A stretch of 64,000 nucleotides of DNA from Liolophura sinensis. Lineage: Eukaryota > Mollusca > Polyplacophora > Chitonida > Chitonidae. The translations under genes were made by a program, and so were the position numbers. The stretch is from contig NC_088300.1 in NCBI RefSeq assembly GCF_032854445.1, forward strand, positions 11,069,191 through 11,133,190. Reading direction: 5' to 3'. Under the pieces are notes generated by a model. That model did no database searches. It saw nothing but the letters and a program-made list of their open reading frames with translations, and was not told the origin of the DNA. Of the stretch, positions 24,970 through 37,182 are shown piece after piece. How positions within the stretch are numbered: the stretch's first letter is position 1; each line of letters opens with the position of its first letter.

Positions 24970-25550
24970 TAACGCCAGGAAGTGTCTGCTATCAGCTAAT
25001 GACACAAGTGGATAACTTGTTGAACCAAAAGATGACAATCTTACCAGACAGACAGACAAGACAAGCGTTTTGGACCGACTGACAGTCCAAAAACATGACA
25101 CCCACACTAGATAGACAAACAAGCCAACAGAGATAGCGTGCTGGACTGACAGGTACTCAAAAAGTTGGTATTCATACCAGATGAACAGACAAGCCAACAG
25201 GAGCAACGTGATAGACAGGCAGTATACAAAACCTGACATTGATACCAGATAGAGAGGCAAGACAACAGAGACAACGTGATGGACAGACCGTTTACAAACC
25301 AGACATCCATATCAGACAGACAGAAAAGCCAACACATATAATGTTTTGGACGGACAAGGAGACAAGCCAACGCAGATAACGTATTGGACCGACAGGCAGT
25401 ACACAAGGCATGACCTCGACACCAGATAAACAGTCAAGACAACAGAGACAAGGTGGTGGACAGACAGTCCAAAATCACGATATCCATGCCAGACGGACAG
25501 ACAAACCAACAGAGATAACGTGTTGGACCGACATGGTTATTGCCAAACTC
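24970..25550. repeat. Minisatellite downstream of cGLR copy 1
   Basis: Degenerate units of about 65-75 bp around 'gacaagccaacagagataac' and 'gtgttggaccgacaggcagt'. The duplicate is at 31730-32300. Confidence 0.85.
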
Positions 25551-25899
25551 TGAATGGGAAAAATTTTAATGATTTCATCAGAGTAAAGCTCTGACTTGAT
25601 TCTCAGACTATACTGCAACTAACAACTGGTTCCTTCAATGAGTATCTGAACATGATGTACCGGTATCCACTCAGACTTTTATTTGACATCACCAGATGTC
25701 TCGATTTTTCTTGTGTGCAAGTGAGATTTCTTGACACGTGCATGTAGAAATTTGACAAGTGCACGTTCCAGGACACCAAGGGTCATGCAGTTGTTCAACA
25801 TTTGCGTTAGGACTTGGGATGAGCATAAACTTTGGCGCAAACTAAAGTAGCATTTACCTTATTTATTTATTTAAAACTTTAATGCAAACTAGAGTAGCA

Positions 25900-26010
25900 T
25901 TTATTTATTTATTTAACTGATTGGTGTTCTTAAGAATATATCATTTATATGTCGGCGGCCATTATTTTGGTGGGAGGAAACCTGGCCAATGTTCATGGGA
26001 AGAGAGCATA
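25900..26010 (-). mobile_element. SINE family 1 tail, degraded
   Basis: 'actgattggtgttcttaaga' and 'ggcggccattattttggtgg', the reversed SINE 1 3' end. The related sequence at 26095-26220 looks like the rest of the same insertion. The duplicate in copy 2 is at 32660-33005. Confidence 0.6.
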
Positions 26011-26624
26011 TAAACCCGATATCCTGCTTTGATAAAAGATACAACTTTTGTCAGTTTGGGGTGTGTCCATTTATTTATGTATTTGATTCTTGACTCAGCA
26101 CTGAGAGAGAGGAGACCGGGGAGAACCCAGAGAAAACGCACGCACTCCGCAGGTTGCTGGGAGACCCTCCACGTACATGCACTGCCGGAGAGACTCAACC
26201 ACTCGGCCTCAGACCTTGGTATGTGCGTTGCAGATTGGTATTAACTGCCAAGCCAAGTCAGTGATGCATGATACCAAGATCCTTTATAGCTTGAAAATGG
26301 AATAAAATAGCTATTTACAGAATTATGCAATGTGTGCATGTATTGTAATTGTCTTTGTAAACCCAGCTGTGAACAAGGTGTTATTGTGTGTGTATTGGGG
26401 TGGGGGTGGGGGTTGATATAATTCATATGTTGTTCATTAGATGGACTAACCATGTAACAAAAAGAAACTGAATATTCCTGTTAAAATTAACATTACCAAA
26501 TTATATTTGCTAAAAAGAGCAGACCAGGTGTCCACAAAAAATTAGAAGAATTGGTATCTCCCATTCTGCTTTATGGGAGTAGATAGATCAGCTGAAGGTC
26601 TTCATTTTTTAATGACCTGCCCGC

Positions 26625-26925
26625 TAGCACAGTTTGTAGAGCCTCCTCTTCGGGAGCGGTAGATCCAGGGTCAATCCTGGGTCGAGTCACACCTAAGACC
26701 TTAAAAGAGGAAGTTGCAGCTTCTCGCTTGGCGTTCAGCATGATGGGGATAGTGCAAGGACAAGGCTTGCTTGCCTTCGGTAAGGCGTCTCAGTGAAGCA
26801 GCACTAGATAAAAGAGCGATGGAAATCCGACCTGCTACAAGGAGACATATTACAAGTACTCTAAGGACTCCTTCGTCATCATATGACTGAAAAATTATTA
26901 AGTACGACGTTAAACTCAAAGCACA
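26625..26925 (+). mobile_element. SINE family 2, duplicate of 19905-20205
   Basis: The copy carried by the second duplication block. The A-box has changed to 'tagcacagtttg'. Confidence 0.75.
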
Positions 26926-28001
26926 CATGCACTTTTAACTGTACACCCACAGGACCACTGATAGTTTTGCCTTTAAAATGCATTCAAAAACTCAATATTT
27001 TTGTTAATAAAGCTCATCAGCTCGTAAAATTGCAATATCTCCTAAACCAGTAAAGATAGAAAAAACATCAGGATACTTGATATAATTTTCCGGTTATGAT
27101 AAAAAAAATAGCAGCTAAAGCAGATATGCCGGAGTTCAAGCCGATATTGCCAGTCTATGCGGTGTCACTTCAGGTTACCTTTATGGAATGCATGTATAGA
27201 TACATAATCATCTTAATCAGAAAGCCTACATTCTTCATAAACATTAGTGCATTGTAAGTACACTGCACATCATATGTATGTAGATGTGCCAAACGGAGTA
27301 AATCAACCTTTGGGCAATATTTGATGGCATGCATGACTACTGGCATGAGCGATACAGGCCCGACCCGATCTACCTAATGTGAATTTTCCGATGTCAATCA
27401 TCTTCGCCGTTCAACTGCCAGAGACACATCTGCGTCCAACTCTGTAGGGCTGTGGTTACATATACTATCACAGTCCTGTCTTGTTCCATAAGCTTACCTT
27501 GAACACCTCTGTACTTTCCTTTGGGGGCTTTAATATATTACTGCTGGGCACCAAATAATTTGTCTGTCTGTAGTCACAGTCGTCTCAGCTATCGGATCAA
27601 GGTAGGTGTTTCCATGTGTCATGTGGGTAAACCCACACAAGCATGAAATTAGTGGAAACTGGATAAATTCTAACTCCAACCGCCATATTTGAATGCATAC
27701 TCCTCACAGCACGTACGACGGAGATAACTACTGACATCACTAGCAATTAGTATATTTTGTACATTCTTTAATTGTTTGAGAAATTCTTTTGTTCATCACT
27801 GCTGATTATGGGTTCCCTCTGTTTCATTACTGGTGAGACTGATCCTAAACAATTATTCAGTATGTGTGTCAAAAGGTCTAATTTGCCTAATAGTGGAATG
27901 ATAATTGCATACATCATTCGCTTCACTCTGAGGAGTATGCATTCAAACATGGCGGTGGGTGTGTGTATGAGGTGGGGGGCGGGGGGGGGGGGGGAGTTCT
28001 C

Positions 28002-28137
28002 CATGGCCGTAAATGGAAATGTCTGTCAACAATCTGTGGATAGTCGTGAGTGGGTGTGCCCAGTTTCCTCCCACCAATATGCTGGCCGCCATTGTATAAG
28101 TGAAATATTCTTGAGTACGGCCTAAGACATCAATCAA
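28002..28137 (+). mobile_element. SINE family 1, 3' part (duplicate)
   Basis: The same fragment as 21245-21385, carried by duplication copy 2. Confidence 0.7.
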
Positions 28138-28809
28138 ATATTTTTTTTCATTTGAAAATACATTTCTTGATTCTCAAATACAATAGACCAATATTAAGAC
28201 ATATAAGATTTATATTTTTACCAATTTTGTACTTGTATTTATTTAATTACATCATTAGTCTTGGACACCATAGAGATGGCTGGGGTAAGCCATCAACCGT
28301 GGCAATTTAGTAATGAAATTTTAAAGTGAATAAATTTTTTGAAGTGATGTCATAGCTGCTAAGAACCAGTCGCCTGCACGCTCTTTAGTCACCTGACTAT
28401 GGAGTATTGGCGGTGAAAACAAACCCAGTGTAATCCAGGCGAGGTAGGACTTGAATAAGATTTTAGCATGAATAATAAAGTTATGGCCTTTAGGTAAGAT
28501 TTTTTTTTTTGATCAGAATGTGCCCAACCTTCAAATATGATAGCTTCATAGCCCTGTAGTGCTTTAAACTTTAGAAATGGAAAAAAATCTAGGTCCATAT
28601 GTGATTTTCCACCTGGTCCTTGCGAAGAATCCAAACGCTATGAATGAGCGAGATATGTTGCACAACTGCTGGATTTCGATCTGTGTGTCACACGCTGAGG
28701 CCATTGGTTGTAAAAATCACGTGGTTGATAGTCATGCGCCATCGCTTGTCTTCTGGTAAGGTGTACAGCCATCAAGTACTACGCATAGACGGAAAGGATC
28801 CAGGAGAAA

Positions 28810-31244
28810 ATGGCAGTAAACAGGTATGATATTGTGTCATCTATTTATCCTGATTCTAATTTAGGTGTTATATTATACATGGGATTTGATAATGATGGTG
28901 TCAAGTGGCGTTTTGAAAGAAATATGGATCAAGAAGGCTTATATTTTTAGAGGCCTACTGAAAAGACTGCAAACGAAAACGAAAGTAAATGGCAGTGGCT
29001 ACGTGTAAACTTCCAGGCACACCAGAATGCTGTTTGTGTGTTGCAATATATGGACAGCCAAGGGCCAGCTTATGCCAGGGAATCTCAGACAAAATAGCCT
29101 ACATATTTGTCCTTTTAAACGAAAGGTCGTATATTTGGGGCGATAAAGCGGTGTCTCACCAGTTTCGTGTTTTGCGTGTGTCACTCATTCCGGAAATTGT
29201 ACGTGTGGTCTTTACCAGGGTTTGTGTGTCACCAGTTCTGTGGTTTCCTTGTGTCACACACTCAGGGATTTGTAGGCCCTATGTGTCATCTTCACCAGGG
29301 TTTGTGTGTGTCACCAGTTCTGTGGTTTCCTTGTGTCACACACTCAGGGATTTGTAGGCCCCATGTGTCATCTTCACCAGGGTTTGTGTGTCTCACCAGT
29401 TCCGTGTTTTGCGTGTGTCTTTCATTTCGGGATTTGTATGTGTCATCTTCACCAGGGTTTGTGTGTCTCACCAGTTCTGTGGTTTGCGTGTGTCACTCAC
29501 GCACAAATTTGTATGTGTCATCTTCACCAGGATTTGTGTGTCTAACCAGTTTCGTGTTGTGCGTGTATCACTCCTTTCGGGATTTGTATGTATCGTCTTC
29601 ACCAGGGTTTGTGTGTGTCGCCAGTTTGTGGTGTTGCTTGTGTCACTCATTCCGGGATTCGTATGTGTAATCTTCACCAGGGTTTGTGTGTCTCACCAGT
29701 TCCGTGATTTGCGTGTGTCACACACTCACGGATTTGTATGTGTCATCTTCCCCCAGACGACACATACGCGTGTGTACGCGTGTCACACACTCACACTCTT
29801 CACCAGACGACACTTACGCGTGTGTACGCGTGCCTGACTCAGGGATTGCTATGTGTCATCACCAGTTTTGTGGTTTCGGTACGTGTGCCACTCACTCAGG
29901 GGTTTGCATGTGTAGTCTTTACCGCGGTTTGTGTTTGTTGCCAGTTTTGTGGTTTGCGTGTGCCACTCACTCAGGGATTTGTATGTGTCGCCTTCACCAA
30001 GTTTTGTGCGTTTTACCAGTTTTGTGGTTTGTGTGTGCCACTCACTCATTGATTTGTATGTGTCGCGTTCACCAGGTTTTGTGCGTTTTACCAGTTTTGT
30101 GGTTTGTGTATGCCACTCACTCATTGATTTGTATGTGTCGTCTTTACCAGCTTTTTTGACAGTCGTATGCTTCGGCTTGAATATTGATCAATATTCTCCG
30201 TTAAAGATCATTTCGCCGGTAAGATTGTTGGCTCTTATTTTGTTTTATTTTTGTTTCCTGTACAGACAAGAGCTTCAGCGCATTCTTTCCGAATTGTCGG
30301 TGAAGATTCGAGTAGACGAGAAGGACTTGAAGAAATCAAGAAGAACAATGGAGGATGTCACCCAGACGCTGCTTAAAGGCTTACAAATGCAACATGGCAT
30401 CGTCCGTAATTTTGAATACACCGGAAGCTCATATGAAGGCACCAAGATTAAACAAGCTGACGAGTTTGACGTGATGGTTCTACTGAATGGAGATCTGGAA
30501 GGAGGTCTGCAGATTGAAACTAGGACGCCAGGTTACGCAACCTTGCAACCGAAGAAACCATCGGCGGTTATATATTCAGATTTTTTGGATTGCGACCATA
30601 GGTTTTTGAGTCCTGAAAAAGTGAGGCAGCGGTTCACAGGAATGGTGCAGACACAGCTGAATAAGTTGAACTTCCCTGTACCAGTGAAACTGTTGGCTCA
30701 CGGACCGGCTGTCATGCTCAGGATAGAAGACAAACACCATATCGTCGAGGTGGATTTAGTCCCAACGTTTGTTGTAAAGGACCAGTTCTATGTGGCCAAA
30801 CCATACAAGAGTTACGCTGACAACCCAGAACGCAGTATTGGCGGGGTCTCTACCTCCCTATTCTGGCGTCAATCCACATCCCTTGACGAGAAGAGGATGT
30901 TATCAACAATTGATCGCGACCAGGGCTGCCGACGTAAATGTTTGAAGATCCTGAAGTACATGCGCACCAAGGATGCCACGCTGAGTTGCCTGACCTCATT
31001 TCATTTCAAGAACCTTGTGCTGCGTCATGCCGACGGGGACTGGAGGGACGCCAATATGGCGGAAAGGTTCCTGGATTTGTTGCAGAGCTTGTGTACTTGT
31101 TTAGATGGCGGTAACCTGGAGCATTACTTCATACCCCGAGTCAACTTGCTAGACGGGTTCGGTGCGAACGTCATCGACAACCTCAAAGGACGCGTAAGAC
31201 GGCTGACGAACAGTGACCAGGCAATTCGACAACTTCTACAGTAG
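28810..31244 (+). CDS. cGAS-like receptor (cGLR), copy 2, 2 exons
   Basis: CDS is 28810-28823 joined to 30266-31244, with the same splice sites as copy 1; 330 aa. The active site is intact (GSS, E71-F-D73 and the D in VEVDLVP). Relative to copy 1 there are 22 residue changes and one lost Ala codon: E24K, G35D, Q55E, I67K, N81D, M82L, A106V, V113D, G122E, D166E, D176K, N201T, S215R, R240K, R246C, H258R, G276D, K291E, P297R, A310D, S321N and H328Q. Only two silent changes were found. D166E sits two residues before the third catalytic acid, and I67K lies between the GSS and ExD motifs. No stop or frameshift, so it should be functional unless the duplication is an assembly artefact. A polyadenylation signal AATAAA lies at 31424. 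Likely role as for copy 1, possibly with a different ligand preference (inference). Confidence 0.9.
29149..30158. repeat. Minisatellite in cGLR copy 2 intron, unit about 75 bp
   Basis: The counterpart of 22390-23400, with unit-level differences near 29920-30060. Confidence 0.9.
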
Positions 31245-31729
31245 GTGAGCTGGGTTCAGCACTCCAGGCACGATGTCAACAGAAATTATGTTAGGATGTC
31301 ACGTGTGTTTCACATACTGTATCACCACACCACGAGCTTACAGTGTGTTACGGGAGAACAGATCACGGGTTGATGTCAATATCAAATCAAGATAGGCCTG
31401 ACGTGTCATATATAGTGGTCTTAAATAAACTTCAGATGGTGTTTCTTCAATTTGTGCCTCTCCATTAGCACTAGCAAAACAGACTTGACAGATTAAATTT
31501 ATGTTACCGGAGTCAACCATGGCTGGACAGTTTGGTTAGGAATTACAGCAGTTTGCTTAAAGTTATGGGCTTCTTAACGCCCCAAAATACCGTTTTCTGT
31601 CCAGATATAAGTAATATTGAACAATAATATATATCTTGCTCCTTACTTGTAATTTATTAACCAAATAAAAATGAATAAAATTATAGTCTGACTTGTATGG
31701 ACAGGTGCTAATAATCTAAGGACGAATCT

Positions 31730-32300
31730 AACGCCAGGAAGTGTCTGCTATCAGCTAATGACACAAGTGGATAACTTGTTGAACCAAAAGATGACAATCT
31801 TACCAGACAGACAGACAGAAAGACAGACGGACAAGCGTTTTGGACCGACTGACAGTCCAAAAACATGACACCCACACTAGATAGACAAACAAGACAACAG
31901 AGATAGCGTGCTGGACTGACAGGTACTTAAAAAGTTGGCATTCATACCAGATGAAGCCAACAGGAGCAACGTGATAGACAGGCAGTATACAAAACCTGAC
32001 ATTGATACCAGATAGAGAGGCAAGGCAACAGAGACAACGTGATGGACAGACCGTTTACAAACCAGACATCCATATCAGACAGACAGAAAAGCCAACACAT
32101 ATAATGTTTTGGACGGACAAGGAGACAAGCCAACGGAGATAACGTATTGGGCCGACAGGCAGTACACAAGGCATGACCTCGACACCAGATAAACAGTCAA
32201 GACAACAGAGACAAGGTGGTGGACAGACAGTCCAAAATCACGATATCCATGCCAGACGGACAGACAAACCAACAGAGATAACGTGTTGGACCGACATGGT
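31730..32300. repeat. Minisatellite downstream of cGLR copy 2
   Basis: The counterpart of 24970-25550, with small indels (an extra 'gacagaaagacagacg' and a lost 'cagacaa'). Confidence 0.85.
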
Positions 32301-33357
32301 TATTGCCAAACTCTGAATGGGAAAAATTTTAATGATTTCATCAGAGTAAAGCTCTGACTTGATTCTCAGACTATACTGCAACTAACAACTGGTTCCTTCA
32401 ATGAGTATCTGAACATGCTATCCGGTATCCAATCAGACTTTTATTTGACATCGCCAGATGTCTCGATTTTTCTTGTGTGCATGTGAGATTTCTTGACACG
32501 TGCATGTAGAAATTTGACAAGTGCACGTTCCAGGACACCAAGGGTCATGCAGTTCAACATTTGCGTTAGGACTTGGGATGAGCATAAACTTTGGCGCAAA
32601 CTAAAGTAGAATTTACCTTATTTATTTATTTAAAACTTTAATGCAAACTAGAGTAGCATTTATTTATTTATTTAACTGATTGGTGTTCTTAAGAATATAT
32701 CATTTATATGTCGGCGGCCATTATTTTGGTGGGAGGAAACCTGGCCAATGTTCATGGGAAGAGAGCATATAAACCCGATATCCTGCTTTGATCAAAGATA
32801 CAACTTTTGTCAGTTTGGGGTGTGTCCATTTATTTATGTATTTGATTCTTAACTTAGGGATATTTCACTTATGCGACTGTGGCCAGCACTGAGAGAGAGG
32901 AGACCGGGGAGAACCCAGAGAAAACGCACGCACTCCGCAGGTTGCTGGGAGACCCTCCACGTACATGCACTGCCGGAGAGTCTCAACCACTCGGCCTCAG
33001 ACCTTGGTATGTGCGTTGCAGATTGGTATTAACTGCCAAGCCAAGTCAGTGATGCATGATACCAAGATCTCCGCCACATTCTAATTACGAAGTTTATACA
33101 GGTGTAGTTGAGCGATATCACTTTATACAGAAACATGAATCGCCTGAAGGGCTGTTGCCAAAACAAAGTCAATTCGAATAGAACTTGTGTCTCTGTACAG
33201 GTGTACGATTTATATCTTGTTACAGTTACTTTGTCGTCAACAAGCTGAATCTGGTGACTGAGTTCGTGGGCAACGCCAATACCATCCGACAGCACAATAC
33301 CAATTTACACCTGTCCAAAGGTAATTTTAGTCAAGTAAAAGCTTGACGCTTTTCGTC

Positions 33358-33775
33358 ATGGCCGATCGGAAGTTAGAAACAATGCGGCGGAATGCTGCAG
33401 AGGAGAAGCGTCTGGAAACAAAGCAATAATCTCTGTACAGTAAGTACAAAAAGAAGGTGGATCGGCTAGACCGAAGACGGGCCTCGCTCATGACTGAAAT
33501 GGGCGAGTTACAACGTAGAACTCCGGACTTGGAGGAGCTAGATTCCGGCAGATTCATGTCACGACCACGATCATCATCTTTTAGAACAAAATCTCCGCCA
33601 TCTTTGTCGCCCGTTTCCCAGGACAATCAGAGACGCACCTCAGTTTAACTGGAGGTTCCTCATATGAGCCATCGACCAAGGAGCTCTGGAGAGCTGCACA
33701 CAAACAGCACCCGGCCCAAGACCGGGCGATAAGCGCATTCGTCAGTCAGAACAACAGTTCATTATAAGAGAAGTG
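33358..33775 (+). pseudogene. Decayed coding remnant, coiled-coil-like protein
   Basis: Starting at ATG 33358, a charged, coding-looking frame reads 'MADRKLETMRRNAAEEK', meets TAA at 33427, and continues in the same frame with 'SKYKKKVDRLDRRRASL', 'MTEMGELQRR' and a Ser/Arg/Pro-rich part to a stop at 33648. A second frame then continues with 'TGGSSYEPSTKELWRAAHKQ' to about 33770. One nonsense codon and one frameshift in an otherwise protein-like stretch suggest a pseudogene or gene fragment. I do not recognise the parent. Confidence 0.4.
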
Positions 33776-33904
33776 TTGTGGAAGTGTACGGGATACACCA
33801 ATCAAGCATCACAGAAGTTGAAACCAATATGAAAAGCTACAGCACACCACAGGGTAAATGTCAGAGAACACACTCCAATCATTCATGCATGCAATCAGGA
33901 GGTA

Positions 33905-34570
33905 CTGGTGACTGACATGGGAAACATGAACCTTAAATTTCCATGTGAAACTAGTGACAGACATGTGAAACATGAACCTAAGATTTCCAAGGTGGTACTG
34001 ATGACTGTGATATGTCCAACATGAACCTTAAATCACCAGTGTTAAACTGTTGACAGACATTTGAAACATGAACCTTGTATCTCCCATGTGAAACTGGTGA
34101 CCAGCATGTGAAACATGAACCTTACATATCCAAGGTGAAACTGTTGACAGACACGTCAAACATGAATCTTCCATCTACAAGGTGAAACTGTTGACAGACA
34201 TGTGAAACATGAACCATGTATCTGCAAGGTGAAACCGGTGACACGTCAAACATGAACCTTACTTCTCCAAGGTGGGTCACACGTAATATCTTAAAAAGGA
34301 TGTTGTAATTCCCTCGCTTGGCGTTCAGCTTTAAATATGAACCTTACATCTCCAAGGAGATATTGGACAGACATGTGAAACATGAACCTTACATCTAAGG
34401 AGGTTAACTGGACAGACATGTGAAATATGAACCTTACATATCCAAGGAAGTACTGGTGACAGAGATAAGTGACAGATATGTGGAATATGAACCGTACATC
34501 TCCAGTGTAAAACAGGTGACAAGCATGTGAAACATGCACCTTACATCTACAATGAGGTAATGGTGGCAGA
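33905..34570. repeat. Minisatellite, unit about 47 bp
   Basis: Units built from 'gtgaaactggtgacagacat', 'gtgaaacatgaaccttacat' and 'ctccaag'. A short SINE family 2 scrap ('ctcgcttggcgttcagc') interrupts it near 34313-34330. Confidence 0.85.
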
Positions 34571-34784
34571 CGTGTAACAAGACGCCTAGAAGATACCCGG
34601 GTTTTTCATCACTGAAAACTGTAAACTGCTTCTCTTAGCATGATTCCGTCCTATTTTCGTACTTAATATACTTTCTTAGTTTGTGTTATGCGTTGTTTTG
34701 GGAACTGACCTTGCGATTATTGACCTGAAATGCCCTTTTTGGTTGGCGGCTAGTATGCGAGGTGGTACTGGTGACAGACATGTG

Positions 34785-35305
34785 AAACATGAACCTTGTT
34801 TACAGAAGTACGAAAGATAACACCGTTACGGAAGTATTGGTGGCAAAGGTGTGGTACGGGGATTGCATGGTTACAGAAGTACGGGTGATAAAGGTGTGGC
34901 ACGTGGATTGCATGGTTACAGAGGTATGGATGATAAAGCTGTGGCACGTGGATTGCATGGTTACAGAGGTATGGATGATAAAGGTGTGGCTCGTGGATTG
35001 CATGGTTGCAGAGGTATGGATGATAAAGGTGTGGCTCGTCGATTGCATTGTTACACAAATATGGGTGATAAAGGTGTGGCACGTGGATTGCATGGTTACA
35101 GAGGTATGGATGATAAAGGTGTGGCACGTGGATTACATGGTTACAGAGATATGGATGATAAAGGTGTGGCACGTGGATTGCATGGTTACAGAGGTATGGA
35201 TGATAAAGGTGTGGCTCGTGGATTGCATGGTTACAGAAGAACGGGTGATAAAGGTGTGGCACGTGGATTGCGTGGTTGCAGAAGCACGAGTGATAAATTG
35301 TGACC
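34785..35305. repeat. Minisatellite, unit 45 bp, about 11 copies
   Basis: Unit 'ggtatggatgataaaggtgt' plus 'ggcacgtggattgcatggtt' plus 'acaga'. The 45-bp unit is a multiple of three and lacks stops in several frames. As a result, long repeat ORFs exist on both strands (about 207 codons on minus, 173 and 150 on plus) with 15-residue periods such as GYRGMDDKGVARGLH. No flanking domain or splice context supports translation. Confidence 0.9.
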
Positions 35306-35919
35306 CATGAGTATAGTAAATGAGCAAATGTGAGATATTGATCGAATTGCCATTTTGTTTTTGTATCAAACAATCGAAAAACAGAAGTTAACCGTTACAT
35401 ATATGTGAGCCTAATAATGCCCATATAAAATGATGTGTGACGAAGTGAGATACATGAATACATAACTTTACCTGCCTTTAACGGGAGCATATTGTTCTGT
35501 CTCTTTTTATGAATAAAGACTCGTTTAACTTTGAGATGACTTAATGGAGATGTCATTTCTTGTTTTCGGGCTGATCTATGCCCTAAGATCTGCTCTACGT
35601 CAGACGCTCGGAGCCTGGCCGAATGTATATAAGGACACTTAAATTATCAATGACTACACTTAAGAACTGAAAGATTGATAAGGTGCCTTTGGCCTGGTCA
35701 CACGAGACGTTGATTTAATCCCACTCCTGGACAAGGGATCTAGATTCCCCGGATTCGCCTATACATGTACTTCCATATTTCCCAGAGTGGCAATGGTGCT
35801 TGATCTTGTTTATGTACATCACATGCGACGTCGGTAACACGCCAACATAGGGCGGTTGTAACATCAAGTACGTGAATGTCATGCAGATTACACAGGAGGC
35901 CACACATTATGGGATTAGC

Positions 35920-36480
35920 TGCAACAGTTAAGAGTACACGAGAGTTACAGAGTACACAGACTGGATCGGAAAAAAACACAGTCTATGTGGATTATAGAAT
36001 ACAGTGATTGTTTTATCTGATTTTTTTGACTGGTGTTTTACGCCGTACTCAGAATATTTCTATTATACGACGGCCGCCAGTCATGGTGGGAGGCCGCCAG
36101 TCATGGTGGGAGGAAATAATACACAGATTTTGACCAGTTAAAGCAAACAGAGTATGTTGCAGAATACGCAGACTGGGACTGGTTGTAACACACAAAATAT
36201 GCTACAGAATACAGAGACTAGGATAGGTTGTAATAGGTAGGGTACGTATGTTACGGAACACATAGACTGAGGCGAGTTGCCGTAACAGACAGGGTAATGT
36301 TAAGTTACAAAATACGCATACTGGGACGAGTTGTAACAGACATGGTATGTTACAAGGTACACAGACTGGAGCCGGTTGTAGCACACAATGTATGTTGCAG
36401 AATACAGTGATTGGGACCAGATATAACATACAAGCTACATTATGTTACAAAATACACAGACTGGGTCCTGCTACAAAAAT
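35920..36480. repeat. Degenerate minisatellite, unit about 44 bp
   Basis: Recurring 'gttacaaaatacacagactg' and 'ggaccggttgtaacacac'-like units, interrupted by a SINE tail at 36028-36120. Confidence 0.75.
36028..36120 (-). mobile_element. SINE family 1 tail with internal duplication
   Basis: 'actggtgttttacgccgtac' is followed by 'ggccgccagtcatggtggga' occurring twice in tandem. It is the reversed 3' part of the element. Confidence 0.7.
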
Positions 36481-36774
36481 GTGAACCCCCGAAAAACAAC
36501 AAAACACAGCAATATTTTATTTGACAATCATTTCAATCAATAAACCAATATTTATACTGTAGCGAATCTTAATTTAAAATAAACGACTTAAAACAAACGA
36601 TATAAATAGCTCACCTGACATTTCTTAATGTGTGTACAATATTAAGTGTAAAGCACAAGGCAATTGTTTTGTCCCATATTCAGAGCTTGCAGGTTGATCA
36701 CAAATGCACTGAAACTGCTCTAAAGTTCCATTCCTTCTGAACTACATGCACAATAAGAATGTATTCATGCTTGG

Positions 36775-36890
36775 GCTTTAACGCTTGGGGCCTACTGAAT
36801 AATTTTTCAATCAAATTATAATGAGAAGTCATTAGGTGAGTGCACACTAGTTGTGTCTTGTGGCCCCCCCATATCCGTGCTGCCTAATAG
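36775..36890 (+). mobile_element. SINE family 2-like fragment
   Basis: 'gcttggggcctactgaataa' and 'tttttcaatc...gtcattag' resemble the 3' region of family 2 and the remnant at 4215-4500. Confidence 0.4.
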
Positions 36891-36914
36891 CTGAGGCAAC
36901 AACAAATGCAAGCC

Positions 36915-37182
36915 GAGGCCTCCGTGGCTCAGTTGGTTACCGCGCTAGCGCAGCGTAATGACCCAGGAGTCTCTCACCAATGCGGTCGCTGTGAGTTCAA
37001 GTCCAGCTCATGCTGGCTTCCTCTCCGGCCGTATGTGAGAAGGTCTGTCAGCAACCTGCGGATGGTCGTGGGTTTCCCCCGGGCCCTGCCCGGTTTCCGC
37101 CCACCATAATGCTGACCGCCGTCGTATAAGTGAAATATTCTTGAGTGCGGCGTAAAACACCAATCAAAAAAAAAACAAAAAA
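36915..37182 (+). mobile_element. Full-length SINE family 1 with 17-bp target duplication
   Basis: Perfect 17-bp direct repeats 'aacaacaaatgcaagcc' flank it (36898-36914 and 37183-37199). The tRNA-like head has A-box 'tggctcagttgg' (36925-36936) and B-box 'gagttcaagtcc' (36993-37004). A central domain ('cagcaacctgcggatggtcg') and the tail 'gtgaaatattcttgagtgcg' then 'gtaaaacaccaatcaaa' follow. The perfect target duplication marks a fairly recent insertion. It resembles molluscan V-SINE/DeuSINE-type elements, but I cannot name the family for certain. Confidence 0.92.

Larger units (their letters stand above)
19606..26280 (+). repeat. Segmental tandem duplication, copy 1
   Basis: Starts at 'cctttatagcttgaaaatgg' inside the COX8 3' end and runs to 'ataccaagat'. 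The same sequence restarts at 26281. It carries cGLR copy 1, its minisatellite intron, SINE fragments and a downstream minisatellite. Identity to copy 2 is about 98% by eye. Confidence 0.95.
26281..33068 (+). repeat. Segmental tandem duplication, copy 2
   Basis: The second copy of the block at 19606-26280, about 6.8 kb, ending 'ataccaagat' before unique sequence (ctccgcc). The junction shows at most about 2 bp of microhomology. Indels include a stretch of about 30 bp present here near 32850 but absent from copy 1. An assembly artefact (two haplotypes placed in tandem) cannot be excluded from sequence alone. Confidence 0.95.

Noticed and set aside
34750-35373. 207-codon minus-strand ORF and 150/173-codon plus-strand ORFs
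   Set aside because: By-product of a 45-bp stop-poor minisatellite; open in frames on both strands at once, with no splice or domain context.
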